From positions 26,822,839 to 26,886,838 of the forward strand of contig NC_065919.1 of the NCBI RefSeq assembly GCF_024586455.1: a stretch of 64,000 nucleotides of DNA, in the 5' to 3' direction. The stretch comes from Bactrocera neohumeralis. Its lineage: Eukaryota; Arthropoda; Insecta; Diptera; Tephritidae. A model generated the notes under the pieces. The model was not told the DNA's origin. It did no database searches and worked only from the letters and a program-made list of their open reading frames with translations. Shown in pieces: positions 35,870 through 46,816 of this stretch (the first letter of the stretch is position 1; every line of letters starts with the position of its first letter). The position numbers were made by a program, and so were the translations under genes.

Positions 35870-36740
35870 TAACCCTTCTCATATGTTCATTAATTTGAAT
35901 ACACGCATTCCTTTCCGCCCCTAAACAGAAGCATCAGGTGAGCAAAGTTATCATACCCCAAGTGTCATGTTGCAAACCAATATAAATTGCCGCACATGCG
36001 TCACAATACATCCCGACACCCAACGTAATCACTCTTAATCCCAATAACCGCTGCCATGGCCACCATACTTCCCTTCTCTCCCTCCTCCTAACACTAGCAT
36101 AAGCCATGTTTATGTTTAGTGTCTGTTTTGGCTTTCCTTTCGGCAGTGCATCCGTTGGTCGCTGCTCAATTGAGCGTAATAACTGTGACATGACAATGGG
36201 ACAAACCAAATCACATGACAATGAGCAACATAGCGGTCATTCAATCAATTAGTCACACAAGCGGCCCACACAATTACATACGCCTGGATTTTCAATTGTT
36301 TGGCGAGAGTTGTGGCTTTTGGGGGTGCCAAGGGAACGGTAACGTATGTAAATAGAGAAGACAAATGCGCGGGAAGACAAACAGTACAACATAAATACAC
36401 ATGCACAAAGGCAAGTTGATTTTCATGACAGTTATATAGTATAGAGAATAGTATAAGCTTATGGAAATAATTAAGTTTGTGTAGATATGTTGTTTGTAAG
36501 AACTCTGAACGTTATATACCATATACTTTTACTCAATCCGTTGCTATTTTCTCTAAAATCTACTGTTTCTTGCCTCAATTAAGGTAAAACTCTTTCAAAG
36601 AATTTAATTGAAAAAAAATCGCTTGAGGTAGATTTTTGTGAAATTTTATGCTTTAAAAGAATGAATGTAAACAAATTTACACACGGGTCAAAAGTTATCG
36701 GTATTATTGTTTTCTTGGCTTACCCTAATATACTTACATA
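35870..36740. other. Unassigned noncoding DNA
   Basis: AT-rich, no recognisable gene. The minus-strand ORFs at 35934-36221 and 36292-36522 lack domains. Confidence 0.3.
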
Positions 36741-38347
36741 CAGCTGTGTTCATTGAAATAGCAGTGCAAGAGGTGCGAAAATATATAACGGTTTTTTTGC
36801 ATACTCCTGTCTGTTAGTTGATCGCTTGCGCATTGTTTTTGAAAAATAGAAAAATATAAAAACCCCGTTGGATTTGATGTATTTGATGCTTTTTTTTTCA
36901 TATTTTTTTCGAAATCCAGTTTTTAATTTTTCTCAACGAAAAGTGCCGAGAAAAATTTTAAGTTTTTGAATAGTGAGTTCGATTAAGTTTATTATTGTAA
37001 GTTAAATGACAATAGACCATAACAATGAAAAAATTTAAATTTTAGTGGGTAAAGGACCTCACTGCTCCAAGAAGGATAGGCTTTTGATTGTTGAGCTTAA
37101 AAAAGAGGGGAAAACATACAAAAAATACAAAATCGTTTAAAATATTCTACCAAGATGGTATACAATGCCATAAATTATGAATTGAAGCCCGAAAAACGTG
37201 GTGCCCTACGCAAAACTACAAATTTAGAGGACCGACGCATAATGCGCTTCTGCAAAAACAACCCCTTTGCATCATCTAGGGAAATAAAAGCGGAGCGGAA
37301 ATTGGGGATCAGCAAAGAAACTATTCGACGACGACTGGTGAATGAAAATTTGAAAGCGCGAAGCCCACGAAAGGTGCCTTTACTTAGTCAAATACATATC
37401 AAAGCCCGGTTGGAGATTGTTGGAGATTGCCAAAAGCCATTTGAACTAGCCAATATCAAAACGGGGCAATATCCTTTGGACAGATGAGTCCAAAATGGTC
37501 TTGTTTTGTGGAGCAGGCTCTAGACAGTACGTCCGTCGACCCCCAAACACGGAGTATATTCCAAATTATACGGTCAAGACAATAAATCACGGTAGCTTTA
37601 AAATTTTGATAAGGACCTGTTTTTCTTATTGCGGTGTGGTCTCAATACATATGATTGTTGGGATCATGAATCAAAATGTGTACGTGGAGATATTAAGGAA
37701 CGTTATGCTGCCATATCCCAGTTGGAATATGCCCTTAAAATGAACACTCCAGCAGGATAACGATCCAAAACACACCAGCAAATTGGTGAAAAATCGGCTC
37801 AACCAAGAAAAAAAAATTTGATGCCATGAACAGCTCAATCCCCGGATCTCAACCTCACAGAAAACTTATGGGGAGACGTCAAGAGCTTTATTTCAAAGCA
37901 ATCCCCATCTTCCAAATCGCAGTTTTGGCAGGTTGTACGAGAGGCATGGGCGTAGATTCCCTTAAGGGTTGCCAGGACTTGCTCGACTCCACGCCACGTA
38001 GGTGCAAGGCTGTAATAGTCAATAAAGGTATTGTTTATCCTAGTATTAAGACAATAACAAAATGTTATTTAGTATAAATGAGTTAATTAATGAGTCATGT
38101 TGATTTTTTTAATATTTTTTGTTAACACTGCTATTTCACTGCACAAATTAGCGCTTTTATTTTATTATTCATTCATAGGTACTTAAAAAATATAGAAAAA
38201 AGTAACACAAAAGAGTTTCTAAATAATGTAAAAATAAATAATTTATCACTTCTAAAACATTTTTTATCTAATATTGGTCTTTATAATAGAATTTGTCCAT
38301 CTAAAACATACAGGTCATCTGCACTGCTATTTCAATGAACACAGCTG
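36741..38347 (+). mobile_element. Tc1-like transposon with intact 28-bp TIRs, dead transposase
   Basis: TIRs begin CAGCTGTGTTCATTGAAATA and continue GCAGTGCA at 36741-36768. The exact inverse is at 38320-38347, with TA on both sides (36739-36740 and 38348-38349). The transposase starts about 37050 (HCSKKDRLLIVELKKEGK), continues in the frame of 37155-37487 (NNPFASSREIKAERKLGISK, an HTH), and after a one-base frameshift gives WTDESKMVLF (first Asp) near 37475. QQDNDPKHTSK (second Asp) lies at 37755-37785 and SPDLNLTENLWGD (Glu) at 37843-37880. The D-D-E triad and its roughly 34-residue spacing fit Tc1-type elements. Frameshifts and stops inactivate it. The perfect TIRs suggest a fairly recent insertion or trans-mobilisation. 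Confidence 0.9.
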
Positions 38348-38349
38348 TA

Positions 38350-39250
38350 TATAGCTATGCGCCAGCAAACAACCATTCAGCAAAAAGTTCATCTGCTAAC
38401 TTTAATGGCGCAGTGACAAAATGTGTCTGGCAAATTGTTGCTATGCGCCTGTATGTATGTATGTATAAGCTTCATTTAATACGTACCCTTATACACAGAG
38501 GTATTTGCTTTGATATACCATGAAATATTTATGTGTGCGTACATGTTTTTTCAACCCACTGTGCAATGCTTTGCTAAGTAATTTACCAGACAGCCAAATG
38601 CAAATATTTACCAACGCGTAAATAACAAAATAAAAACATACGCATAAAGCAGTAAAGGGAGTAGAAAAAAGCATGGAGGAGTAAAATAATAGGACTAAAG
38701 TAAATCGCATACTGCAAATGACAACAATATGTGGGAACACAAATTTTCCATCACAACATAAACATGGACGAAAACACAAAATTTATGTATCTACATATTT
38801 ATATACATATATAGTCAGAAGTCGACATAGTATGTGTTTACTATTTTACTATAATATTGTACATTTTTTTTTGAGGTGGTGGTCTCGGTGGTTCTTAAAG
38901 AAAAAAAAAAAGGTTTTAGAAAAATGTGTAGTCACAGACCAAAATACCCTTGGTAAATAGCATTGTAAAAAATTTTCGAAAATAGTTATTATAGTACATA
39001 AGTTAAGCCGCGCAGAGGTCATTCGATAAATCCATTTCTTCAGCTTGAATGTAATTGAATAAAAAGCAATTGCTCCAAAGTTAGCCGCACATACAGCAAA
39101 TATAGCACAAAATAGTATTCTTCCAAATACAATATAAAGAAGTCCGAGCGATAACGAATTCTTCAGTAGAATAACACGCCAAAACCCTCTTACCATTTAA
39201 AAAAAAAAAAAAAAAACTCGGCTTTTTCACCATCGATGCATTTAAAAAAA
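38350..39250. other. Unassigned noncoding DNA
   Basis: No gene recognised. Poly-A/T tracts lie at 38865-38873, 38900-38911 and 39197-39216. A CATTTAAAAAAAAAAA motif occurs at 39192 and again at 39238, either side of the sequence leading into the transposase fragment. Confidence 0.3.
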
Positions 39251-39254
39251 AAAA

Positions 39255-39365
39255 GTTCTTTTTCCAGATGAGCCGAAGTTCAGCATTTATCGTAGCTGTA
39301 GAAGAGAAAAAGTTTGGGTAAAACTTAGGCAGAGGTCGTTTGGTGACTTGTTGCCTCCTCTGAAA
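39255..39365 (+). mobile_element. Tc1-like transposase fragment
   Basis: The plus strand reads LFPDEPKFSIYRSCRREKVW, then VKLRQRSFG. This matches the 'FSDEPKF...DGR..VWR' block around the first catalytic Asp of Tc1-like transposases. Only about 35 residues survive, directly before the mariner relic at 39380. Confidence 0.5.
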
Positions 39366-39379
39366 TTTAAACAAGTAGA

Positions 39380-39990
39380 AGTCTCTGTTGGAACAAAAAT
39401 TAAACTTTTACTGAATGATTTGGATCTCGGTTGGAATTCAAGCTTCCAACGAGGTAATAAAACAAATCATACAGCTCAAATTATTGAGGTTTCGCTTCTA
39501 GAGAGAGAGCTCAACATCTCTCGCGAGTCCGTTCGAATGATTTTGGTAGATATTTTGCGTTTGAAACCCGTTCTTGCTCAACTCGTCCGATAAAATTGAA
39601 TTTTTTTCGAAAAGAGTGCCGTAAACAGGTCTCTTTGGACAAGCTTGATCGTGCGAATTCCTATTTATTCAAGGAGTATATTACAAGTTTAATAGTCGAT
39701 AAGATATGGGCTTATAAGCTTGAAATCCAAACAAGTCAACAGTCTTCAGAAAGGAGAAAAACGAGCTGAAACCAAAAAAAAACTCGCCAAAGCCGTTCAA
39801 AAATCAAAGTGATGCTCATTGTTTTTTCGATATTCGTGGTTTGGTGCATCAGGAATTTTTTCCGGAGGGACAGACGATCAATAAAGAGTTCTATTTGGCC
39901 GTATTGAGGCGATTGCGTGAGAATATCCGTTGAAAACGGCCGGAATTGAGGAAGAACAATTCATTAATTTTACACGATGATAATGATAAT
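39380..39990 (+). mobile_element. Mariner relic
   Basis: LERELNISRESVRMILVDIL (39508-39567) is the second HTH motif of mariner transposases. It is followed in other frames by decayed versions of FFRKECRKQVSLDKLDRA (39605-39650), KKTRQSRSKIKVML (39775-39815) and the FDYRG/EFFPEGQTINKEFYL block (39830-39900). Many frameshifts. The N-terminus and the end of the catalytic domain are missing. Confidence 0.75.
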
Positions 39991-40104
39991 GACATGACGC
40001 TAAGGTGATATTCTGTATTTGGTGGAATCAGAGTGTGTGATGCATTATGGGCTAGAATTTTACAAAACCGAATGAAAGCCCACACATTTTGCCTATACCA
40101 CGTT

Positions 40105-41080
40105 CCAATTGAAGAACTTATAACGAGTCTGATGATGAAGTAGCTTGATGGTATTTCTAGTGAATAGAGAGCTGTTTCGTTAGTTTTGGACTCACAGTTA
40201 GTGTGCTTCGTACTAATGTTGCTGCTCTGCTGTTGGAGTGAATACTCACCTCCCTGAAAAAGGCTGCACTTCATAGCAGTACAGCGACTTGTCCCCATCC
40301 ATATATCCCACTTCGGTATGTTAGCAGCCTAAATCCGTCATGAGTAGCCTCTGCAACGCAGTGATCTTAATTTTCAGGAATGCAGTTGAAGGAGTAGATA
40401 ATTGCGGCCTGTGCTTGGTTAGACCCCTTCATGTAGCTAGTTTCTTTCAACCTTAGAGTACACTTCGCAGCAATGCGCTACCGGCAATGATTACGGGTGT
40501 TATGAGTGAAATGGCATTAAGTTCTATTGTTTGTGCACCGCAGATGCTGATGTGAGCCGCTCTTTGGACACGGTCAAGCTTCTTAGCGTGTTTAGCGTTT
40601 TAGCACCAACTATGTAGACCATTAAAGTAAATTCTAATCGTTTAATTTTAAGAAAATCTTCCACGGAGTTCTAATATTGCAAATATTTGCAACACTTTCC
40701 AAATTCTGCACGAAGAAAGAAACTTTGTTTGTTTTTAGGTCGTATTAATTCTTATGAGCGTAGCTCAATTATGAGTTTGGAAGTCCCCACATTATCATTA
40801 GTTAAAAGCTGTAATCTTATCCAATGCGGATAATATTGAAAGTCTACTATCTATCGAAAGAAAGGAACTTCATTTGAAATTCGAACCAACAGGTCAAACA
40901 GATAGACCTTCACTTACTGTTTGACATAACCACAAAAAGACAGGATCTGAACAAAAACAAATATGTCATGAAGAAATAAAAGACCAGGTTTATGGAAACT
41001 CCTTGCATACTGGACGAGAATGAGGAAAGGATCTTCTGTTTTGCTAAATAAAAACACCGGAATGGCTGCATGTGTTGAAG
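40105..41080 (-). mobile_element. I/LOA-like LINE-derived block, copy 2
   Basis: The block is homologous to 34480-35035 but holds two segments absent from copy 1 (about 40200-40315 and 40440-40745). In the second of these, the minus strand reads KLDRVQRAAHISICGAQTIE (about 40585-40525). That resembles the region between reverse transcriptase and RNase H in I/LOA/R1-like LINEs ('LxRVQRxAxxxIxGA'). Stops and frameshifts throughout. The assignment rests on this one motif. Confidence 0.5.
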
Positions 41081-41700
41081 AAAAAATGAGATTGTTCTCC
41101 TGTATTGTAATGTCTATAAAAATTGAATCAAAACATTATTTTTCATCATTCATCATTATTAAATGAGCAATTTTTGAGAAAGGTCCGGATTTTGCGACTA
41201 GACGCGAGGCAATAATTTTTCATAATGACAACGCTCGGCCATATGTTCTAAGACCGGTTACCTATTACCTATTTAGAAAACAGCGGCTGGGAAGTTTTGG
41301 CGCACCCTCTTTACAGCACAAACCTTTCCACTTCTGAATAGCATGTATTTCCGTTGGTTCACATTCAAACAGTTTATCAAAAGTTGGCTTCATTCATTCT
41401 TGGTCGCCAAGTTGGCGCAGTTCCTTTGGTATGGAATCCACAAATTGCCAGCAAGATGGAAAAATTTATAAGTTACATATAAAAACTACCATTAAGAAAT
41501 TTCTAGCAAGTCTTTCTATCATCATTGTATAATGTACGGTAAAAGGAATTTTTCCGTTAAGTTTTAACGAAGTGATCTTGACTTACACAAATATAAAATA
41601 TTAAAAAAAAATCTTAAAAGTAAACCAGAACTAAAAAAATGTTATCTGTTTTGGGCTAGGAAATTTCAAGCAGTGTTGTGGAGAAACTTGTTGGGTCAAA
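41081..41700. other. Decayed sequence, possible transposon remains
   Basis: Fragments such as 'CATAATGACAACGCTCGGCC' (41220-41239; HNDNARP-like) hint at another eroded transposase catalytic segment, but too little is preserved to assign it. Confidence 0.3.
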
Positions 41701-42270
41701 TCAATTCACCTCCACAGAGGCTGTAAATAACGCTATATTTTACCGACGCCAGACTTGCCACCTTATTCTTTTTAATATTTTTAATTCCATTTTCAATAGA
41801 AACAAAAATAGGTATGTATGCAGTTTTTACAAAATTAGTAATAATGAAATCAAAGAACTAAGAAACCTATACAACAATTTAATTACTGCACAAATAGGTG
41901 TCCAGATTAAATCAGCAGTGTAACCAAATATATTCGAGCCATCGATATATTCCCCGCATTCTATTAAATCCATAAAAAAGTTACCCAAAGAACGAAAAAA
42001 ATTGAAAGTAGTGAAAAAATATCAAGTGGTAAGTTACGCTTGGCCGCGGGTGTATATTTATCTGTTTTGTAGCTACAACTTTATGGCGCTAAAATGTGCC
42101 ACCCAACTTTATTTGCATAATCAATTCACCTCCACAGAGGCTGAAAATAACGCTATATTTTATTATTGCAACGCCAGACTTGCCACCTCAGTGACTCATT
42201 TAATTTTTTTTCAGTCCGGCAATAGAAGACAGTCCCAGTATATAGCTACATATGTAGTTTTTTAATAAAA
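41701..42270 (+). repeat. Direct duplication of a ~65-bp segment, 420 bp apart
   Basis: TCAATTCACCTCCACAGAGG followed by CTGWAAATAACGCTATATTT, and then CGCCAGACTTGCCACCT, occurs at 41701-41764 and again at 42121-42188. The second copy has a small insertion. Weaker similarity continues for about 75 bases downstream. Each copy ends in TTGCCACCT, the word repeated at 538-965. Two decayed tandem units are likely. Confidence 0.55.
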
Positions 42271-43396
42271 AAGTACACAAATGCAATTTTATTAGCATAA
42301 GGAACTCGCATGAGCAAATACAAGTACACTTATGCAACAATTGGACAAATACTAATACTGCATCAAATAGCTGTCGTATGAATATCAGCTGTGTATGTCA
42401 CTAAGTTCACTTAGCAAGCCTTGACGTGGCTTTTGCTTTTAATTTTCACCTCTGTTGTCATGTGCGGTGTCAACTGGTCCCTGAGAGTGAAATATTGTCG
42501 GTGTGGAGCACACGTTAGTCACCGACACCGCGTGTGTTTAGGTGCGACCAACAGACATTGGGCTTTGGCAGCTTTGTTTTATGTCCGTGGCAAATTTTAA
42601 AGTTAAAATTATAGAAGTTGCTTTAATGAAGGCCGACCAAAAGCAGGTAACTCTACTCTGAATAGGGTTGCCCTAATGGAAGAACATTTACGAAACTTTG
42701 TTGAAAATTTCTCAAACATTTGATGTGAACTTAAAAGAAAACGAAAAATATGTATCTGTGTATCCGAAAAAACTGAGTGCGAATGGCTACCAGCTTGTCT
42801 CTAATTGACAAAATGACGTTCAATTGACAGGCATTTCACTGGAGTGTGAAATTAATATTTCCAACGGTATGTGCTATATATTAGTGATTCGATATATATG
42901 TAATTGCCTCTTTAACATTGCTTGAAATTTCATCAAATTAAATTTGACTTTCCATTTGTGTTATGCCGTTGCTGATAACTGACAAAAGCTGGTCGCCTGA
43001 AAGCTTTAAGCCACTTGCGAATGTTTTTTAAAGTGACTTTCAGAAAAAAATATTGTGATTGATAAATAGTGAACTTATATATATATATTTATATATATAC
43101 ATACATATACTATACATATATATGTACGCATAGGTATTCATGTATTTCTGTGTTTTTTGTACTCAGCTTAATTTATCTGCAATGAAAATATAAATATTGA
43201 CAAACCTATACCTACATTCATAACTGTATCCATGTATGTAAAGGTGGCCATCCGTTTGAAAGCATTTTTTCTCTGCGAGGCACGTAATTGTATTTGCAGT
43301 CATAGCAACAAAAATTATACAAACCTTTATTCTTATTTGTGTCTCTTAGCCGTACACCCTGCAGGAAACTCCTTGGCAACACTTTTGTGTATTAAC
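42271..43396. other. Unassigned noncoding DNA with (TA)n tract
   Basis: Holds a TA-rich microsatellite at 43076-43125. No gene recognised. Confidence 0.3.
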
Positions 43397-44536
43397 GTGT
43401 GATCCAAGTAAGGGTACTTTTTTTAATAGCCTTTTTTTTGTCAGATCACGCGTGAATCGAGTCAAGCTGTAAGTTTATTTATGTTCGGAATCGTTAGACA
43501 TTCCATCATGGAAAAATTTTCACTTGAATAACGTTTACAAATCGTTCCACTTTATTACGAAAATTCACTTTCTGTAAAGAATGTGATTCGCGCGCTTCGC
43601 TCAACTTTTCAACAACATAATCGGCCTACTGAGCGTACTATTCGCAAAACCATCACACATTTTGAGACCCTGCATGCATAATTGGATAACATTCGACCGA
43701 ACAGACTACGTTGAGTACGCATTGAAGAAAATATAGCAGCCGTAGCTGAGAGTGTACACGAAGACCGTATAGAGTCGATTCGACGGCGTTCGCAACAACT
43801 CGGACTGTCGTGTGGAACGGCTTGACACACTTTACATCGAGATCATAAATTGAAAGCGTACAAAATATAGCTAGTGCAAGAAATGAAACCGCTCGACCCT
43901 TCCAAGCAACAATTCTTCGCTCTATGGGCTCCCAAGTTTGTTCAGCGATGATGCTCACTTCTTGTTCAACGGATGTGTAACAAGCGAAAGTGCCGCATTT
44001 GGAACAGAACAAGCTGAAGAGATACAAGAGCTAACATTTCATCCAGAAAAATCAACGATTTGTTGCGGTTTGTGAGCCGGCCGAATTACCGACCCATATT
44101 TCTGCAAAAATGATGGCAGTGAGAACGTATATCTGATACCTGAAATTGAAGCTCGTCATCGCGGTGAGATTTGATTTTAACAAGACGGTGCCACTAGAGA
44201 ACACTTCGTTGAGCAGATAATTTGTTCTTAATTTTTTGGGCCGGTCGATTGGCCACCAGGAACGTGTTTGCTTCGAATCAGGCTTTAATGAAAAACATCA
44301 TGCGTGTCACTCGTTTTTCCAGTTACCAGTCGAAATGCTCGAACGAGTCATCGAAAACTGGACTCAACGGACCATCTGAGACAAAGCCGCGACCAACATT
44401 TGAGAGAGATAATTTTCGAACAATAAATGACAAAAAATGTTCTTTCGAATGATAGTAAACATCCTCCATTAAATCTGAAGTTTGTGTGTTTTTTCATTAA
44501 AAAAGCAGTTAACCTTGAAATGGGTCACGCTTTATC
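43397..44536 (+). mobile_element. IS630-Tc1-mariner superfamily element, longest of three copies
   Basis: The start GTGTGATCCAAGTAAGGGTA and TTTTTTTAATAGC resembles the inverse of the right end (AAAAAAGCAGTTAACCTTGA, AATGGGTCACGC at 44498-44530). The transposase begins MEKFSLE near 43508. It continues in mixed frames with RPTERTIRKTITHFETLHA (43620-43675), IRRRSQQLGLS (43777-43810), FSDDAHFLFNGCVTSESAAF (43942-44001; first catalytic Asp present), and SRDQHLREIIFEQ (44386-44424). Stops and frameshifts inactivate it. Confidence 0.75.
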
Positions 44537-45535
44537 TTGGAGAGTTTTGAGTTTTTTAATTATATGAAAATACTTTGGCTTTTATTATCTTCAATAGATT
44601 TCAACAAGAAAATAGATCGTTTTTGAATTTGCGAAGGAGGAAGGAGGAGAGTATAAATCTGATACAATTTCTAGAAATGTTGACTGTTATACCATTAAAT
44701 TTCCAGATGCAAAATATTTATATAAGAACATAACCATTCTCTGATTTTAGAAAGATATCTTAAACGCTGAGCATCTTTTTTTCGTGTTAAAGTGAGTCAG
44801 TACACTCACCCAGTACAAAATTTTCCTACTGGGTACTCAAGCGCATACATAAATTTATAAAAACACACGATACAATCGCGACAACAGTTGAGGTAAAAAT
44901 ATACGCAGTAAAGCTGAAAATACCAATCAAGCCAAAATAATTCCGGCAAATTCGCGAAATGTCATAAAAAGTCGAAGCGAAGCCCGTAAAATGCATACAG
45001 TTTTTGATTTCTTCATGCGAATTCGATAACATTGAAATGGTTTTACGTTTCGCAGAAGCGAGGGTGCAAAGTGGGAAAGGAAGACATCAAAAAAGAATGA
45101 GCATTAATGCTGGGATAAGCTTTGAAATAAAACACGGGTTGGGCTTAAAGAATGCGAAATTAAATTGGCATATTATAGGCATTGCAGGGCGTAAGCTCAT
45201 AAAGGAGTTTAAGTAATTCGCTTAACTCGCCGAATATGTACAACAAAAAATTTTATAATTTCGTTTAAGAGAAAAATTGTCGAAGTTGTGCAGAGGGAGG
45301 CGATTACAGCTAAGGGTGAAATATCATAATCATATCAACATATTTGTAATAAGCTGCGTAAGGCACTTTATCAATATAACAATATGAAGGTGTTGTTTTA
45401 GCTTAAAATATTTTTGACATCACAAAGATCCAGCTTACGTATTTCAAAGTTCAAAGTAAATCAATTTTAATATATAATCTAACCGAAGCAATAAGCTCAA
45501 TTGTATTACGTCAGAAAATGTCCTTATAAGTAGGG
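44537..45535. other. Unassigned noncoding DNA
   Basis: No domain recognised in the ORFs at 44826-45032 (minus) or 45004-45216 (plus). Confidence 0.3.
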
Positions 45536-45539
45536 AGGC

Positions 45540-45890
45540 AGTAGATGTGGTGGCTGCATGTACTATATTGGGTTCCACAGCCTCTAAAAGACTGTCAAGC
45601 GGTTGTTGGCCTAGTGACAGGTCACAACTTACTGGCATCACATGCGTACCGGATGGGTATTAGTAGCGATAACACATGCAGCAAATACAGGAGAGTAAGT
45701 ATGAGCAAGGCTCTAGAACATCACCTATGCTTCCGTCCGGCTTTATCTAGATCTACTTTTAGATATCTAAGCGCTTCGTGGTTCAATGGACGACAAAGAA
45801 TATTGAAATTAGATATCTAGTCGCTTTTAAAGTTCGCGAAAACGTGGACGTTCTGTATGACGACCCCTTTAGCTGGAAAATTGAACTAAA
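45540..45890 (+). mobile_element. LINE 3' ORF fragment: RNase H end and zinc tail
   Basis: The plus-strand frame 45545-45820 reads AVVGLVTGHNLLASHAYRMG (45602-45661), then SSDNTCSKYRR...KALEHHLCFRPALSRS and LSASWFNGRQRILKLDI. This is the segment after RNase H in I/LOA/R1-like LINEs. The CxxC of the usual zinc motif is lost (Tyr in place of the second Cys) and the HxxxC is altered. It is the same motif set as the fragment at 8890-9570. Confidence 0.75.
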
Positions 45891-46788
45891 CTAGTTTAAT
45901 CTAACTTAACCTATGTAATATTTTTAGAAAACTAAAACACTCAACTCTGTTTCCTTCAAGCGGATAATTTATTATTTTTTTTTAACTATGTTTTCAAAAT
46001 ATAATATACGCCTTGGAACCTGGGCTCCCCATATAACGTTTATGACGGTAATAACAAAAAACTTCCGGAATCTTTTGCTGAATGCCGATGAGCAATCACC
46101 AAATCACCATAAAAAATTTTTAAACTTAACTTCAAGTGAAATCAAATTCAGGCTCTGCGGTACCTCACCCTTCAACTCAAATCATAGTAAAATGGAGAGA
46201 TTTATTTTTCAGTCAGTATGGCTAAACCGGAAGATCGACAATTATTTAGATACAACAATGGAGGTATATTTAACTCATTAGCTTAACATTCTCGCAACCT
46301 TTCTATCAGCGTTTTAGAAATATAAATATTAGAGATATAGAACAATTCCAAGATTGGCATTATTTCATATTTTTCGTTATTCTTAAAGGGCAGATCCCTT
46401 TTTAGAAACCATCACACCTTTTTGTAGTTATTTTTCATCAAAGATATTCTATCTAGCTTAGCCGCTATATAGAACTAGTATTATCGAACCGTTGTATCAT
46501 TCTATAAGGAAGGTCTCAAACATTCTTTACAAATATAATTCAAGGAAATTAATATAAAATAAACCCCTGTTCATATTTTTTTTTATAAAAACTCTGAGAG
46601 CTTAGTTCATGTTTATACCAACTAAGTAAAAAACCCAATTTTGTTTTTTCTTTTATTACATTCAAAATTCTTGTGTGCAAAATATTTTATTAATTTTTTT
46701 ATATCCAAAATAATGCTCTTTCAGCTGTACTTTTTCTTATATTGTGACTTCATCTTATCTTTATATTCATCGGCTATTATGACTCTCA
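45891..46788. other. Unassigned DNA; open frame at 45988-46281
   Basis: A 97-codon plus-strand ORF has no recognisable domain. The rest is AT-rich. It includes the region downstream of the cysteine-rich gene. Confidence 0.25.
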
Positions 46789-46794
46789 TTTATT
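46789..46794 (-). promoter_or_regulatory. Polyadenylation signal AATAAA
   Basis: The plus strand reads TTTATT, so the minus strand carries a canonical AATAAA about 22 bases past the TGA of the cysteine-rich gene. Position and orientation fit its 3' end. In AT-rich DNA the hexamer is common, so the call rests on location. Confidence 0.5.
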
Positions 46795-46816
46795 ATCTCC
46801 AATAATTATGGTGTTC

